NCBI RefSeq assembly: GCF_023973145.1
Contig: NZ_CP099546.1
Span: 3,472,001 to 3,536,000 of the forward strand
Origin: Natronosalvus vescus
GTDB lineage: Archaea > Halobacteriota > Halobacteria > Halobacteriales > Natrialbaceae
Direction of reading: 5' to 3'
Length of the DNA: 64,000 nt
Shown here: positions 17,882-26,086 of the stretch, one piece after another
Numbering within the stretch: position 1 is the first letter of the stretch
Layout: each line of letters starts with the position of its first letter
Notes under the pieces: model-generated
Seen by the model: only the letters and a program-made list of their open reading frames with translations
What the model was told of the DNA's origin: nothing
The model's database searches: none
Program-made: the position numbers and the translations under genes

Positions 17882-18598
17882 GTGGTACCGGACGATGCGG
17901 TGCTCGCACTGGAGGGAGTCGACAGCGGCTACGGTGATCTGCAGGTGCTGTACGATCTTACACTCCACATCGAACCCGGGGAAATCGTCTGTCTCATCGG
18001 ACCGAATGGGGCGGGAAAGTCGACGGTACTCCGCACGGCCTTCGGATTGAACCAGCCCTGGGTCGGCGACGTCCGGTTTCGGGGTGAGTCAATCGGGGGC
18101 GTCGAGCCGGCGGAACTCGTCAGAAAAGGACTCGGATTCGTTCCCCAGACCGAGAACGTGTTCGGGTCGCTGACCATCGAAGAGAACCTTCGGATGGGTG
18201 GGGTCGCTCGAGATTCGGGGCTTTCAGCCGTTATCGGGTCATTGTACGAGCGATTCCCTATGCTCGAGGAGAAGCAACAGGCAAAGGCCAGAACGCTATC
18301 GGGCGGCCAACGACAGGTGCTCGCCCTCGCGCGGGCACTCGTTATGGAACCCGACGTGTTGTTCATCGACGAACCGTCAGCCGGCTTAGCACCGTCGATC
18401 GTTGCGGACGTCTTCGATAGCGTTCGGACGGTAAACGAGATGGGGACGGCTATCCTGATGGTCGAGCAGAATGCCCGCGACGGACTCGGCATTTCCGATC
18501 GTGGGTACGTTCTCGATCAGGGGACGGTTCGGTTCGAGGGAGCCGCGAACGAACTGCTCGATCATCCCGAGGTCGCCGAACTGTATCTCGGTGGGTAA
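17882..18598 (+). CDS. livF: Orphan branched-chain amino acid type ABC transporter ATPase
   Basis: A 238-residue LivF-type ATPase starting at GTG. Walker A GPNGAGKST is at residues 40-48, followed by the LivF-like LGFVPQTENVFGSLTIEENLRMG stretch, the signature LSGGQRQVLALARAL, Walker B DVLFIDEPSAGL and an H-loop replaced by the family-typical VEQNA. In normal systems LivF works with LivG, two permeases and a binding protein. None of these is adjacent: the neighbours are a USP and an ATP-grasp enzyme. It may serve permeases encoded elsewhere or be left over from a lost operon. A TATA element sits about 27 bp upstream. Confidence 0.9.
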   Translation: MVPDDAVLALEGVDSGYGDLQVLYDLTLHIEPGEIVCLIGPNGAGKSTVLRTAFGLNQPWVGDVRFRGESIGGVEPAELVRKGLGFVPQTENVFGSLTIEENLRMGGVARDSGLSAVIGSLYERFPMLEEKQQAKARTLSGGQRQVLALARALVMEPDVLFIDEPSAGLAPSIVADVFDSVRTVNEMGTAILMVEQNARDGLGISDRGYVLDQGTVRFEGAANELLDHPEVAELYLGG

Positions 18599-18837
18599 AT
18601 GATTCGCGATTGGGTTTCGGGAGAGCAATGTCCAGGATACCCGCCCCTGCGGACGTTGGACAAGAGGATCCTGACCACTGAACGCTCCACTCCCTCGAGT
18701 GATTTCTCTCGAACGGCCCAGTAGGGTCAACTTGTTCGTGTCGAGTGGGATCGACCCTGATTCGACGCGAGCGTTCGATGGCGGCCAGGTGGTCAGGTGA
18801 ATACGTTATGCCCGTGAAACACGTATAGTAGAGCACC

Positions 18838-20169
18838 ATGGCCGAACACCCGGTTCGGGTCGGCGTCCTGAGCTTTCACGATAGCAAGGAGTCGAAGGCG
18901 ATTCTCAACGCCGTGGAGGATTTCGGACACGAGCCAGTCTGGCTTCGCGAAAAGAACGTCCTCATCAGGTTCACGAACGGTCAATTCGTCCTCGAGCCCG
19001 ACGTGGACGTAGTGGTCAACCGGTTACTGTTGTCGACGGCGAAACAACCGACGGAAGCAGTTGGATTCGCAAACACCATCGCCCGGTTTCGGCCGATGGT
19101 AAACGACCCCGATGCGGCGGCACTCGCATCCCACAAGATCGCGTCCGCCGCGGCGATGGTCGACGACGACGTGCCGGTACCCGAAACGGCCCTCGCACTC
19201 GGGACGACCATGCTCGGACAGATCAGTCCCACGTTCGGCGATGAGTTCGTGTACAAAACAACCGTCGGTACGCACGGTGGCGGCGCGTGGAAGGTTCGCC
19301 AGACCGATCTGATCACCGGAACCGTCGGCACGCGACGGGCGTTCCTGCAGGAACTCGTTCACACCGACCGCGAGCGTCCACGAGATCTCCGGGTCTACGT
19401 GGTTGATGGCTCGATCGTAGGCGCGATGTACCGCTACGCCGCCGACGACGACTGGCGGACGAACATCGCTCGAGGCGGCCATGCGGAGGACGCGACCGAA
19501 ACACTTCCCGATGGAGTCGATACCATCGCGAAACGGGCGACGGACGCAGTCGGTCTGGACTGTGCCGGTGTGGATCTCATCGAAGGGAATGACGGGTGGT
19601 TCGTCCTCGAGGTGAACCCAACCGCTGGATTCAAAGGCCTCTTTCAAGCGACGGGACGGAGTCCGGCCCCTCACATCGCGAAACTGGCGATCGAGCGGGC
19701 CGGCGGGTCAGTCGACACCACGTTGGTAGCGATGTTGCAATCGACGCTCGATGACTCAATCCCATCGTGTGTGCCAATGACCGTCGAGCCGATCGAAGGC
19801 GAATCACCGACGATCGGGCTCACGGAACGGGTCGTCATTAGCGGCACCACCGATACGAAGACGGTGATCGGTCGCGCTGAACCGGTGGCGTCGCAGACGC
19901 GTATCGATCTCCAGCTCGCCGCCGCAATTGGGGCCGGCCCCATACAGGTCAGCGACGCCGGTAGCGATCAAGACGGGCGGAACGAACGGAAGCCGATCGT
20001 CGACGTGGTCGTCGGGATAGCGGGAACCGAGCAAACTGTAAACGCACAGGTCGAAGATAGAGCCGAGGCAACGTATCCACTGTTGCTCGGCCGAGACGTG
20101 CTCGCCGACTTTCAGATCGACGTCGGGACTCGGTACCAGGACGGATCCACGGAAACGCTCGGGAAATGA
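18838..20169 (+). CDS. RimK-like ATP-grasp ligase fused to a degenerate RimB-like aspartyl protease domain
   Basis: The first roughly 290 residues are an ATP-grasp ligase of the RimK/LysX type (VYKTTVGTHGGGAWKV glycine loop, Arg-rich ELVHTDRERPRDLRVYVVDG, and metal-binding CAGVDLIEG with LEVNPTAGFKG). This family joins amino acids to a carboxylate using ATP. The last 120 or so residues resemble the RimK-associated retropepsin-like domain: ISGTTDTKTVIGRA, then LAAAIGAGPI, VVDVVVGIAG and YPLLLGRDVL. The catalytic Asp-Thr-Gly expected after GRA is replaced by Glu-Pro-Val, so the protease is probably dead. The target is unknown. Confidence 0.82.
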   Translation: MAEHPVRVGVLSFHDSKESKAILNAVEDFGHEPVWLREKNVLIRFTNGQFVLEPDVDVVVNRLLLSTAKQPTEAVGFANTIARFRPMVNDPDAAALASHKIASAAAMVDDDVPVPETALALGTTMLGQISPTFGDEFVYKTTVGTHGGGAWKVRQTDLITGTVGTRRAFLQELVHTDRERPRDLRVYVVDGSIVGAMYRYAADDDWRTNIARGGHAEDATETLPDGVDTIAKRATDAVGLDCAGVDLIEGNDGWFVLEVNPTAGFKGLFQATGRSPAPHIAKLAIERAGGSVDTTLVAMLQSTLDDSIPSCVPMTVEPIEGESPTIGLTERVVISGTTDTKTVIGRAEPVASQTRIDLQLAAAIGAGPIQVSDAGSDQDGRNERKPIVDVVVGIAGTEQTVNAQVEDRAEATYPLLLGRDVLADFQIDVGTRYQDGSTETLGK

Positions 20170-20202
20170 TCGAGATGGGCGGGAGGAACCGCTCCGCTCA
20201 TT

Positions 20203-20236
20203 ACTCGATTGGGCTAAACCACCACTCGATTGGGCT
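20203..20236. repeat. Two-copy 21-bp direct repeat
   Basis: ACTCGATTGGGCT occurs at 20203-20215 and again 21 bp later at 20224-20236, each followed by A/G-AA. It lies between the ATP-grasp gene and the truncated HTTM gene. Confidence 0.6.
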
Positions 20237-20339
20237 GAAACTGACTCTCAGCTAACGCTCACTCGAGTCATCGGGTCGCCGGATCCAACGACCTGCAGAC
20301 GGCAAAGCATATGACACCCGACGAGACGGTTACACACGA

Positions 20340-20603
20340 ATGACGGAGTCGGTGCGAGCCAGCGTTCACCGGACGGGAGCCAGTTTTCGCGCGTTCCTGG
20401 TAGGATGCGTACGGATCGACACGCGGACACTGGCCGTCTTTCGAATCGGTGTGGCTCTCTTGATTCTGGCCAACCTGCTGCTCCGGGCGCGAAACTTTTC
20501 GTTCTTCTACACCGAGAACGGCGTCGTTCCACAGGCCCTCGCAACGCAAAATCGCCACCAACGGTTTTCTCGTCTCGGATCGTCGGAGCGCCGACTCGAA
20601 TGA
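20340..20603 (+). pseudogene. Truncated HTTM (vitamin K-dependent gamma-carboxylase-like) membrane protein
   Basis: Residues 1 to about 68 look like the start of a haloarchaeal HTTM-domain protein: VRIDTRTLAVFRIGVALLILANLL, then RARNFSFFYTENGVVPQALA. This is a first amphipathic stretch and helix followed by the FYT-x-x-G-V-x-P motif. A full HTTM protein has several hundred residues and four helices. Here the resemblance stops at about nucleotide 20545, followed by some 19 unrelated residues and a stop. No continuation is visible in other frames before the acyl-CoA dehydrogenase. It is best read as the 5' remnant of a gene whose body was deleted. Confidence 0.65.
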
Positions 20604-20730
20604 GAGCAGAAGCGATAGCATCCCGCGAGCTAGGATGCAGGAGAAAAACCCGACAACCGCTTTGCCTTCTTCTCGATACATTCACCCTCGGTTCCAATAT
20701 GCACTTCCCGCCTGGAACCGACAACCGGAT

Positions 20731-21882
20731 ATGGACGTCCTGGATGAGAGCCTCGTTCCGGAACACGCCCGCGACGTTAAAGCGGAGGCTCGAGACTTCG
20801 CAACGGAGTACATCGAACCGAACGCCGAGGAGCACTTCGTATCCGGGGAGTACCCGACGGAAATTCTCGAGGCGGGCCAGGAGGCAAATCTGGTCGCACA
20901 GGATATCCCGGAGGGGTGGGGCGGACGCGGACTCGACTTAGCCCAGTTGCTGGCGGTAACCGAGGAGTTCTATCGTGCTGACGCGGGGATCGCACTCACG
21001 CTCCAGTTGGCGAGTTTCGGGTGTGAAATTACCTACAAGTTCGGCAGCGAAGACCAGTGTGAGGCGTACGTGAAGCCGGTAGCACAGGGCGACCAGATCT
21101 CCGGCTTGGCCGTCTCCGAGCCCGAAACGGGCAGCGACCTCGCCGGGATGCAGACGAGGGCGGAGAAAGACGGCGACGAGTGGGTGCTCGACGGCGAGAA
21201 GTACTGGATCGGGAACGGCGTCGAAGCCGACTGGGTGACGGTGTACGCGCGTACCGGTGACGACGAGGACAACCGCTACGGGAACCACTCGATGTTCATC
21301 GTCCCGACCGACAGCGACGGATACCAGGCCGAACACATCCCCGAAAAGATGGCGATGCGGGCCTCGAAACAGGCACACATTTCGTTCGACGACTGCCGCA
21401 TACCCGGGGAGAACCTCGTTGGCTACGAGGGAGCGGGCTTCATGATGCTCGCGGATTTCTTCAACCACGGCCGGGTCATCGTAGCGGGGCACGGTCTCGG
21501 AATCGCTGCCGCCGCTATCGAGGAAGCCTGGTCGTTCACGCACGAGCGCGAGGAGTTCGGTCGGACGATCAACGAGTTCCAGGCCGTTCAGCACGGGCTC
21601 GCTGATATGCTCATGGAGTTCGAAAGCGCCCGAGCGCTCGCTTGGCGGGCCTGTGAAAAGGTGCAGGCCGACGATCACCCCGGCTACTGGGCCGCACTGA
21701 CGAAAACCAAGGCGACGGAGGCTGCGGTTTCGATCACCGAGCAGGGGATGCAGTTCCACGGTGGTCGCTCCGTCCTGAACGATCGGCGAATCGCCCGACT
21801 CTACCGCGACGCCCGGGTGCCGGTAATCTACGAGGGGGCGAACGAAGTCCAGCGGAACCTGATTTACCGGCAACGGCCGTGA
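20731..21882 (+). CDS. Acyl-CoA dehydrogenase
   Basis: A 383-residue FAD enzyme that oxidises an acyl-CoA to the 2-enoyl-CoA. The ATG at 20731 (MDVLDESLVPEHARD) is preferred, since upstream in-frame codons are not family-like. Seen motifs are the FAD/substrate region AVSEPETGSDLAGMQTRA, the WIGNG segment, and C-terminal QFHGGRSV and YEGANEVQRNLIYRQ. In many family members the catalytic Glu lies in the YEG(T/A) stretch, and it is present. The acyl chain preference cannot be told. No beta-oxidation partner is adjacent. Confidence 0.93.
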   Translation: MDVLDESLVPEHARDVKAEARDFATEYIEPNAEEHFVSGEYPTEILEAGQEANLVAQDIPEGWGGRGLDLAQLLAVTEEFYRADAGIALTLQLASFGCEITYKFGSEDQCEAYVKPVAQGDQISGLAVSEPETGSDLAGMQTRAEKDGDEWVLDGEKYWIGNGVEADWVTVYARTGDDEDNRYGNHSMFIVPTDSDGYQAEHIPEKMAMRASKQAHISFDDCRIPGENLVGYEGAGFMMLADFFNHGRVIVAGHGLGIAAAAIEEAWSFTHEREEFGRTINEFQAVQHGLADMLMEFESARALAWRACEKVQADDHPGYWAALTKTKATEAAVSITEQGMQFHGGRSVLNDRRIARLYRDARVPVIYEGANEVQRNLIYRQRP

Positions 21883-22048
21883 GTCGGAGTTGGAAAGATC
21901 CTCATTTCTGAGGGCAGTGGTTCCGCAAAACCCGTCAGGACGGATGTTTCGTCCGAGAGTTCGCGTTCTAAAGTTCGCCTTCACTGCGGGGGCTCGAGAA
22001 GCATCGACATCCGACTCAGTTCCAGTGTACACACGAAATGGGGCAACT

Positions 22049-22120
22049 CGAGCGGTAGGAGGCGTCTCGACGTGAGAGATGGCCCGAGCGGTATGAGTCG
22101 TCTCGAGCGGTAGGAACGGA
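22049..22120. repeat. Tandem repeat, roughly 17-19 bp unit
   Basis: CGAGCGGTAGGAGGCGTCT (22049-22067), a degenerate 17-bp unit, CGAGCGGTATGAGTCGTCT (22085-22103) and CGAGCGGTAGGAACGGA (22104-22120). The copies lie between two convergent genes, the acyl-CoA dehydrogenase and the glycosyltransferase, so they could affect mRNA ends. Confidence 0.6.
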
Positions 22121-22145
22121 AATATCGTAGGAGGGACTGCCGCCA

Positions 22146-22813
22146 TCAGTACTCGGCTCGGACGCGCTGAGCGTCGAGCCGAGTGTAATACCACAGCGTT
22201 CCGGTCAATCCCTGTTCGGCGATTCGTCGGCCCGACGTTTCCACCAACACTTCGGGACAGTACTCCGTCGACACCGTCGCGCCAAGCTCCCTGCTCAATG
22301 CCGTATCCTCGTTCGGCACCGTCGGAAAGCCGTCGAACCGGTCGAACGTCCGGTGGTGGACGAAGAAGTTGAATCCCGGGAGTACCGGTCGCTCGAGTCG
22401 GGGAAAGACGTGATTGATCGTCAGCTCCACGAGCTTGGCTCGACTGGGGCCGGTTACCCGACATCGGGCTGAGGCCACAGTCAGGTCGTTCGCCTCGACG
22501 AACTCGAGCATAGTCGGGAGGTAGTCCGGTCGGACTCGTGTATCGGCGTCGACGAACGCGAACCACTGACCGCTCGCGTATTCCGCCCCGCGATTCCGTC
22601 CGGCGGCGATACTCGAATCGGATCCCTCGATCACTGTGGCGTCGTACTCACGAGCGATCGCCACGGTGTCGTCGACCGAGCCACCGTCCACGACGATCAC
22701 TTCAATCGGGACGGTCGTCTCGAGGCTCTCGATGCTCGAGAGCGCACGACCGAGGTACGGTGCTTCGTTTTCGCCGGGATGATGAAACTGACTACTGGTT
22801 CGGTCATCGTCAT
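22146..22813 (-). pseudogene. Family 2 glycosyltransferase with a frameshift
   Basis: The N-terminus (MTMTEPVVSFIIPA, start at 22813 or 22807) and the main body from GTG at 22700 (IVVDGGSVDDTVAIAREYD) are in different frames. Shifting frame around 22771-22778 gives the expected join: PA, one lost residue, NEAPYLGRALSSIESL, then EVIVVDGG. One missing base explains the break. The body has the GT-A DxD (FVDADTR) and a C-terminal membrane-proximal WYYTRLD. The intact protein would be about 222 residues and transfer a sugar from a nucleotide donor. It is either a real pseudogene or a sequencing error. Confidence 0.75.
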
Positions 22814-22985
22814 CAGGTTGTCGTCACCACACGTGTGATTTGTCGGTGACATTGAGACCGTAATTCGAGTCTTGCTAAACGGATCGAAGAGATCCAGTGC
22901 CAAGGAGTTCTGGAAGCTTTATCCGCCGGGTGGCTCAGCGGAGCGACCCGACTCGATGCAGTGGTTCTGGTTTCATTTTCCATGT

Positions 22986-23624
22986 TCATCTCTCGCGAAA
23001 GCGTTCGAGATCGGCCTCGTCCATCGGGAGCACCTGATCCGGAATGGCGTCAAATACCGGTTCCGGGATTCGCTCGAGCACCCTCTCGGCAACGACGACC
23101 AGCGGCTTCCGAACCAGCACGTACCCGACCGACACCGCGAGCAGTCCCAGTACGACCGTATCGATCGGGTCGCCGAAAACCAGTGCTGCCGGGATGACGA
23201 GCAGGCCCGACAGCAGCAGATCCTCGGGTGCACCGTCGTACCGGATCCAGCGTCGGGGCTCGAGCCACCGATCGTGGTAATGGCTGTACACTGCCCGATC
23301 GGACGTCCCCTCCCAGGGTTTGAGCTCGAGTCCGCCGCCGAAGACGTCCATGGTGGAGTGCATACCGGCTGCGAGGACGAAGATCGAGAGTCCGATCGTC
23401 GTCGGCGTTGTGACGAGGATTGCAACGACGGCGCTCACGGCTCCGAGAACCCAGTAGTAGATCGGGAAGTGGAGGTTTCGCCGGTGTCCCGCGTAGAGGT
23501 CGAGATCGGGAAATATGCCCCCGGCGATCGCGGCGACGGCGATCACGAACGCGAACTCCGGCAGGACGATCGCAACGATGGCGGCGACAGCGAGGGCGGC
23601 GAACGCGTGAGTCGTGGCCATCAT
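22986..23624 (-). CDS. YdjM-like membrane-bound metal-dependent hydrolase family protein
   Basis: A 212-residue membrane protein with about five helices. Motifs of the LexA-regulated YdjM family are visible: N-terminal MATTHAFAALA, GGIFPDLDL with acidic metal ligands, HRRNLHFPIYYW, and AAGMHSTMDVFGGG with a His-Asp pair. The family is annotated as inner-membrane metal-dependent hydrolase, but no substrate is established. The start may be Met1 or Met2. It is divergent from the membrane protein gene at 23884. Confidence 0.83.
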   Translation of the reverse strand: MMATTHAFAALAVAAIVAIVLPEFAFVIAVAAIAGGIFPDLDLYAGHRRNLHFPIYYWVLGAVSAVVAILVTTPTTIGLSIFVLAAGMHSTMDVFGGGLELKPWEGTSDRAVYSHYHDRWLEPRRWIRYDGAPEDLLLSGLLVIPAALVFGDPIDTVVLGLLAVSVGYVLVRKPLVVVAERVLERIPEPVFDAIPDQVLPMDEADLERFRER

Positions 23625-23700
23625 CGTCGGGTAAACTGTCTTCGAACGGGAGTCTTAAAGGAGTCTCGCGTGATCGCGCAAGCGAGCAACGGGTGGCTCA

Positions 23701-23777
23701 CGGTACACGTCGCACCACCAGTTTCACGGTACACGTCTCGCAACCAGTTTCAGCGTACACGTCTCGCCACCAGTTCA
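23701..23777. repeat. Three-copy 26-bp tandem repeat
   Basis: Copies at 23701-23726, 23727-23752 and 23753-23777 share the pattern GGTACACGTCTCGCAACCAG followed by TTTCA, with a few substitutions. They occupy the region between two divergent membrane-protein genes, about 107 bp upstream of the 23884 start. Confidence 0.8.
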
Positions 23778-23883
23778 TCACCCCTACTCTGCAAGCCTCG
23801 GGCTTTACCCACGACGGACGGTACGAGCGTATCATCGGTCGTACTGCCCGTCGGATTGAACGAACCCATTGTCAAGCGAAGCG

Positions 23884-25158
23884 ATGTCACGTACTCCATC
23901 TCGAGCCTTACACGGCGAAAAATCGAACGCCTACCTCTCCTGGGTCGCGATCGCCGTCGTCCTCCTGATCGGCGGCTACGCGATACTCGAGCAACTCGTC
24001 CACGAAACGCTGTTCGCAGCGACCGTCGTCACCGTCGCACTCGTGCCAATGATCGTCCTCGAGACGAGACGGGCAGCCCTCCCCTGGGAGGTGACTGTGG
24101 TCGCCGTTGCACCGTTGCTTGCGGCGATCGCTGCCCCCGACCTCTTGACTCGACAACTCGTCATCTATGCCGGGGCGGCGATACTCGCACTCGCACTGAC
24201 GCTCGAGGTGCACGCCCTCACCGAGGTTCGCTTCGAACGATGGCTCGCCGTGACCGTGGTTGCGATGGTCTCCGCGGCGATCGCGGCCATCTGGGCGATA
24301 CTCACCTGGGTACAGGATCTCGCTGCGGGGACGACAATTCTAGCCGGGAATACGGAACTCATGTGGCTACTGATCACGGCGACTGTCGCGGGGATCATCG
24401 CTGGCGTCTGTTTCGACCTGTACTATCGGGGGTTCCCCGGCGAAGAACTCGTCTCAGCGCCCGTCGATGGCGTCGAGGAGCATGTGTTCGCGATCGAAGC
24501 GGACATCGACGGTCACCCGCCGCTGGAAGAACGCCTTCCCCTCTCCGGGCGCGTCCAGTTCGGCCTCATCCAGACGCTCCGTCTCGGTATGGTCGCTATC
24601 TTCGTCTATGGGCTCTTCAACCTCGACGTCGGTGTGATATCTAATGCCGGCGGGATGCTCGCGATCACGTTCGTGCCCACGATGCTCCGTCGTCGCTACG
24701 ACCTACCGTTCGACGCGGGGCTCACCCTCTGGATCACGCTCGTCGTCTTTTTGCACGCGATCGGCTCGTTTTACATCTACGATCGATCGTTCTGGTGGCA
24801 CAACCTCACGCACCCGCTTTCGGCGACGCTCGTCGGTGGACTGGGATACATCGCGATTCGTGTCATCGATGAACACCGTGACGAGATCCACGTCCCGCCA
24901 GAACTGGTACCTGGATTCGTCGTCGTCTTCGTCCTCTCCTTCGGCGTGTTCTGGGAGATCGGCGAGTTCGGGTTCGACCTCATCGCAAATGCCACCGGCC
25001 TCGAGATGCCCCTGGCCCAGCACGGCCTGGACGATACGATGACGGATCTCGTGTTCAACACGTTCGGCGCCGTCGTGGTCGCCGTCTGGGGGCTCCCCTA
25101 CCTCACCAATCTCACCGACGTCGTGACCGACCGACTGGAGGACTGGGTCGATCGGTGA
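23884..25158 (+). CDS. Multi-pass membrane protein, DUF2238/YjdF-like C-terminus
   Basis: A 424-residue protein from the ATG at 23884 with about ten helices. The N-terminal half has six helices and a cytoplasmic acidic loop (about residues 205-225). The C-terminal half contains IYDRSFWWHNLTHPLSATLVGG, FWEIGEFGFD and LDDTMTDLVFNTFGAVVV. Those His, Glu and Asp-rich membrane motifs resemble the DUF2238 (YjdF) family, in which the role is unknown. It is preceded by the 26-bp tandem repeats. No operon partner is evident. Confidence 0.75.
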   Translation: MSRTPSRALHGEKSNAYLSWVAIAVVLLIGGYAILEQLVHETLFAATVVTVALVPMIVLETRRAALPWEVTVVAVAPLLAAIAAPDLLTRQLVIYAGAAILALALTLEVHALTEVRFERWLAVTVVAMVSAAIAAIWAILTWVQDLAAGTTILAGNTELMWLLITATVAGIIAGVCFDLYYRGFPGEELVSAPVDGVEEHVFAIEADIDGHPPLEERLPLSGRVQFGLIQTLRLGMVAIFVYGLFNLDVGVISNAGGMLAITFVPTMLRRRYDLPFDAGLTLWITLVVFLHAIGSFYIYDRSFWWHNLTHPLSATLVGGLGYIAIRVIDEHRDEIHVPPELVPGFVVVFVLSFGVFWEIGEFGFDLIANATGLEMPLAQHGLDDTMTDLVFNTFGAVVVAVWGLPYLTNLTDVVTDRLEDWVDR

Positions 25159-25200
25159 GACGCTCGGTGGTACGATGGTTTCCTGCGCGCCTCACCGCGG

Positions 25201-25536
25201 TTAGCTTTTGTCGGGTTGCTCGAGCATACGGGCGACCGTCACGAACGCCTCGAACTTTGGCGGCGCACCCTGCACCTGCACGACCTCTTCGTCCGGGCAG
25301 TACTGGATGAACTCCACCTCGTCGGTTTTAGGGAGGTGCGTGTGTTTCAGATCGATCGCGATATTGTCGAACTCGTCCCACGATAGTTCCGACCCGGGTG
25401 GGTTCTCTTCCCAGTCAGCGATCACAGCGACCAGTTCTTCGACGGCGACTGGGCCGTCTTGTTCGTGCAGATAGTAGAGCGCATATCGACGCCGCTCGTC
25501 GCTGAGAAGAGTGAAGACGGTGTCCAGCGTGACCAT
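25201..25536 (-). CDS. DUF7344-like winged-helix protein
   Basis: A 111-residue protein from the ATG at 25536. The N-terminal TVFTLLSDERRRYALYYL with VAVEELVAVIADWE is typical of the haloarchaeal DUF7344 HTH family, often encoded near sensors and regulators. The C-terminal half (IDLKHTHLPKTDEVEFIQY) is the usual continuation of the wing region. It probably binds DNA, but its targets are unknown. The frame is open further upstream, yet the 70 extra codons do not look like part of this family. Confidence 0.8.
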   Translation of the reverse strand: MVTLDTVFTLLSDERRRYALYYLHEQDGPVAVEELVAVIADWEENPPGSELSWDEFDNIAIDLKHTHLPKTDEVEFIQYCPDEEVVQVQGAPPKFEAFVTVARMLEQPDKS

Positions 25537-26086
25537 TTGCCGGTAAGAGGCAGACAACCAATTTAGCCCCATCGGTTTATAAAGTATAATTGTCACCATC
25601 TCACAACGAGAGGCCGACCGGGCAGTCCATACAAGTGCAAGGTATACCCGTCTCGTCGTGTCGTAGGCCTCCTTGAAGTGCACGCCGGTTGTCGGATCGA
25701 CGGCCAGCGGATAGTACTCCAGATCGACGATGAATGGAACGAGCACCTCGTGAAAACGGCTGCATTCGATGGCTTACAGAACTCACCGAACGGCTGCTCG
25801 GGGCTGACGAGCGACGATGCACGTTTGGACATCGTGCTCGACCACCTACGGGATTACTTTTACGTCCAGGACAGTTCGTGATTATCTCGAGTGTTCGTCG
25901 ACCTCGTGGATCGCACTCAGCAGTACTCTCGAGAGTCCCACAGTCGGCCCGAGTGACTGGACGACCACCAGGTGGCTCAGGGTGGTTGACGACCACCAAG
26001 CGTCCCAGGTGCTGGGCGACCACCAGGGGTTCGAAGTGTACGAAGGTGTGTACGAACTTTAACTCGCTACACCTCGTTCGTCTCTC
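25537..26086. other. 550-bp gap with a possible gene remnant and repeats
   Basis: No intact gene. On the minus strand, about 25620-25770 reads as plausible protein with good codon bias (LVPFIVDLEYYPLAVD then TTGVHFKEAYD) but is flanked by in-frame stops upstream, so it may be a decayed gene. I cannot name its family. The right end (25960-26040) is a tandem repeat. Confidence 0.35.
25960..26040. repeat. Tandem repeat, 27-28 bp unit, in front of a USP gene
   Basis: Units start at 25960, 25988 and 26015, each opening with GACGACCACCA or GGCGACCACCA. The first unit also holds inverted ACCACC/GGTGGT stretches that could fold. The repeat ends about 50 bp before the USP start at 26087, inside its presumed promoter region. 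Confidence 0.7.

Noticed and set aside
22930-22975. tRNA-like stretch (GGGTGGCTCAGCGGAG)
   Set aside because: It resembles the D-arm of a tRNA, but no matching acceptor 3' half, anticodon stem or T-loop GGTTCAAAT follows.
22872-24644. Plus-strand frame of 590 codons
   Set aside because: It is antisense to the YdjM-like gene and out of frame with the DUF2238-like gene. Its sequence is Arg/Asp-rich and lacks hydrophobic or catalytic patterns.
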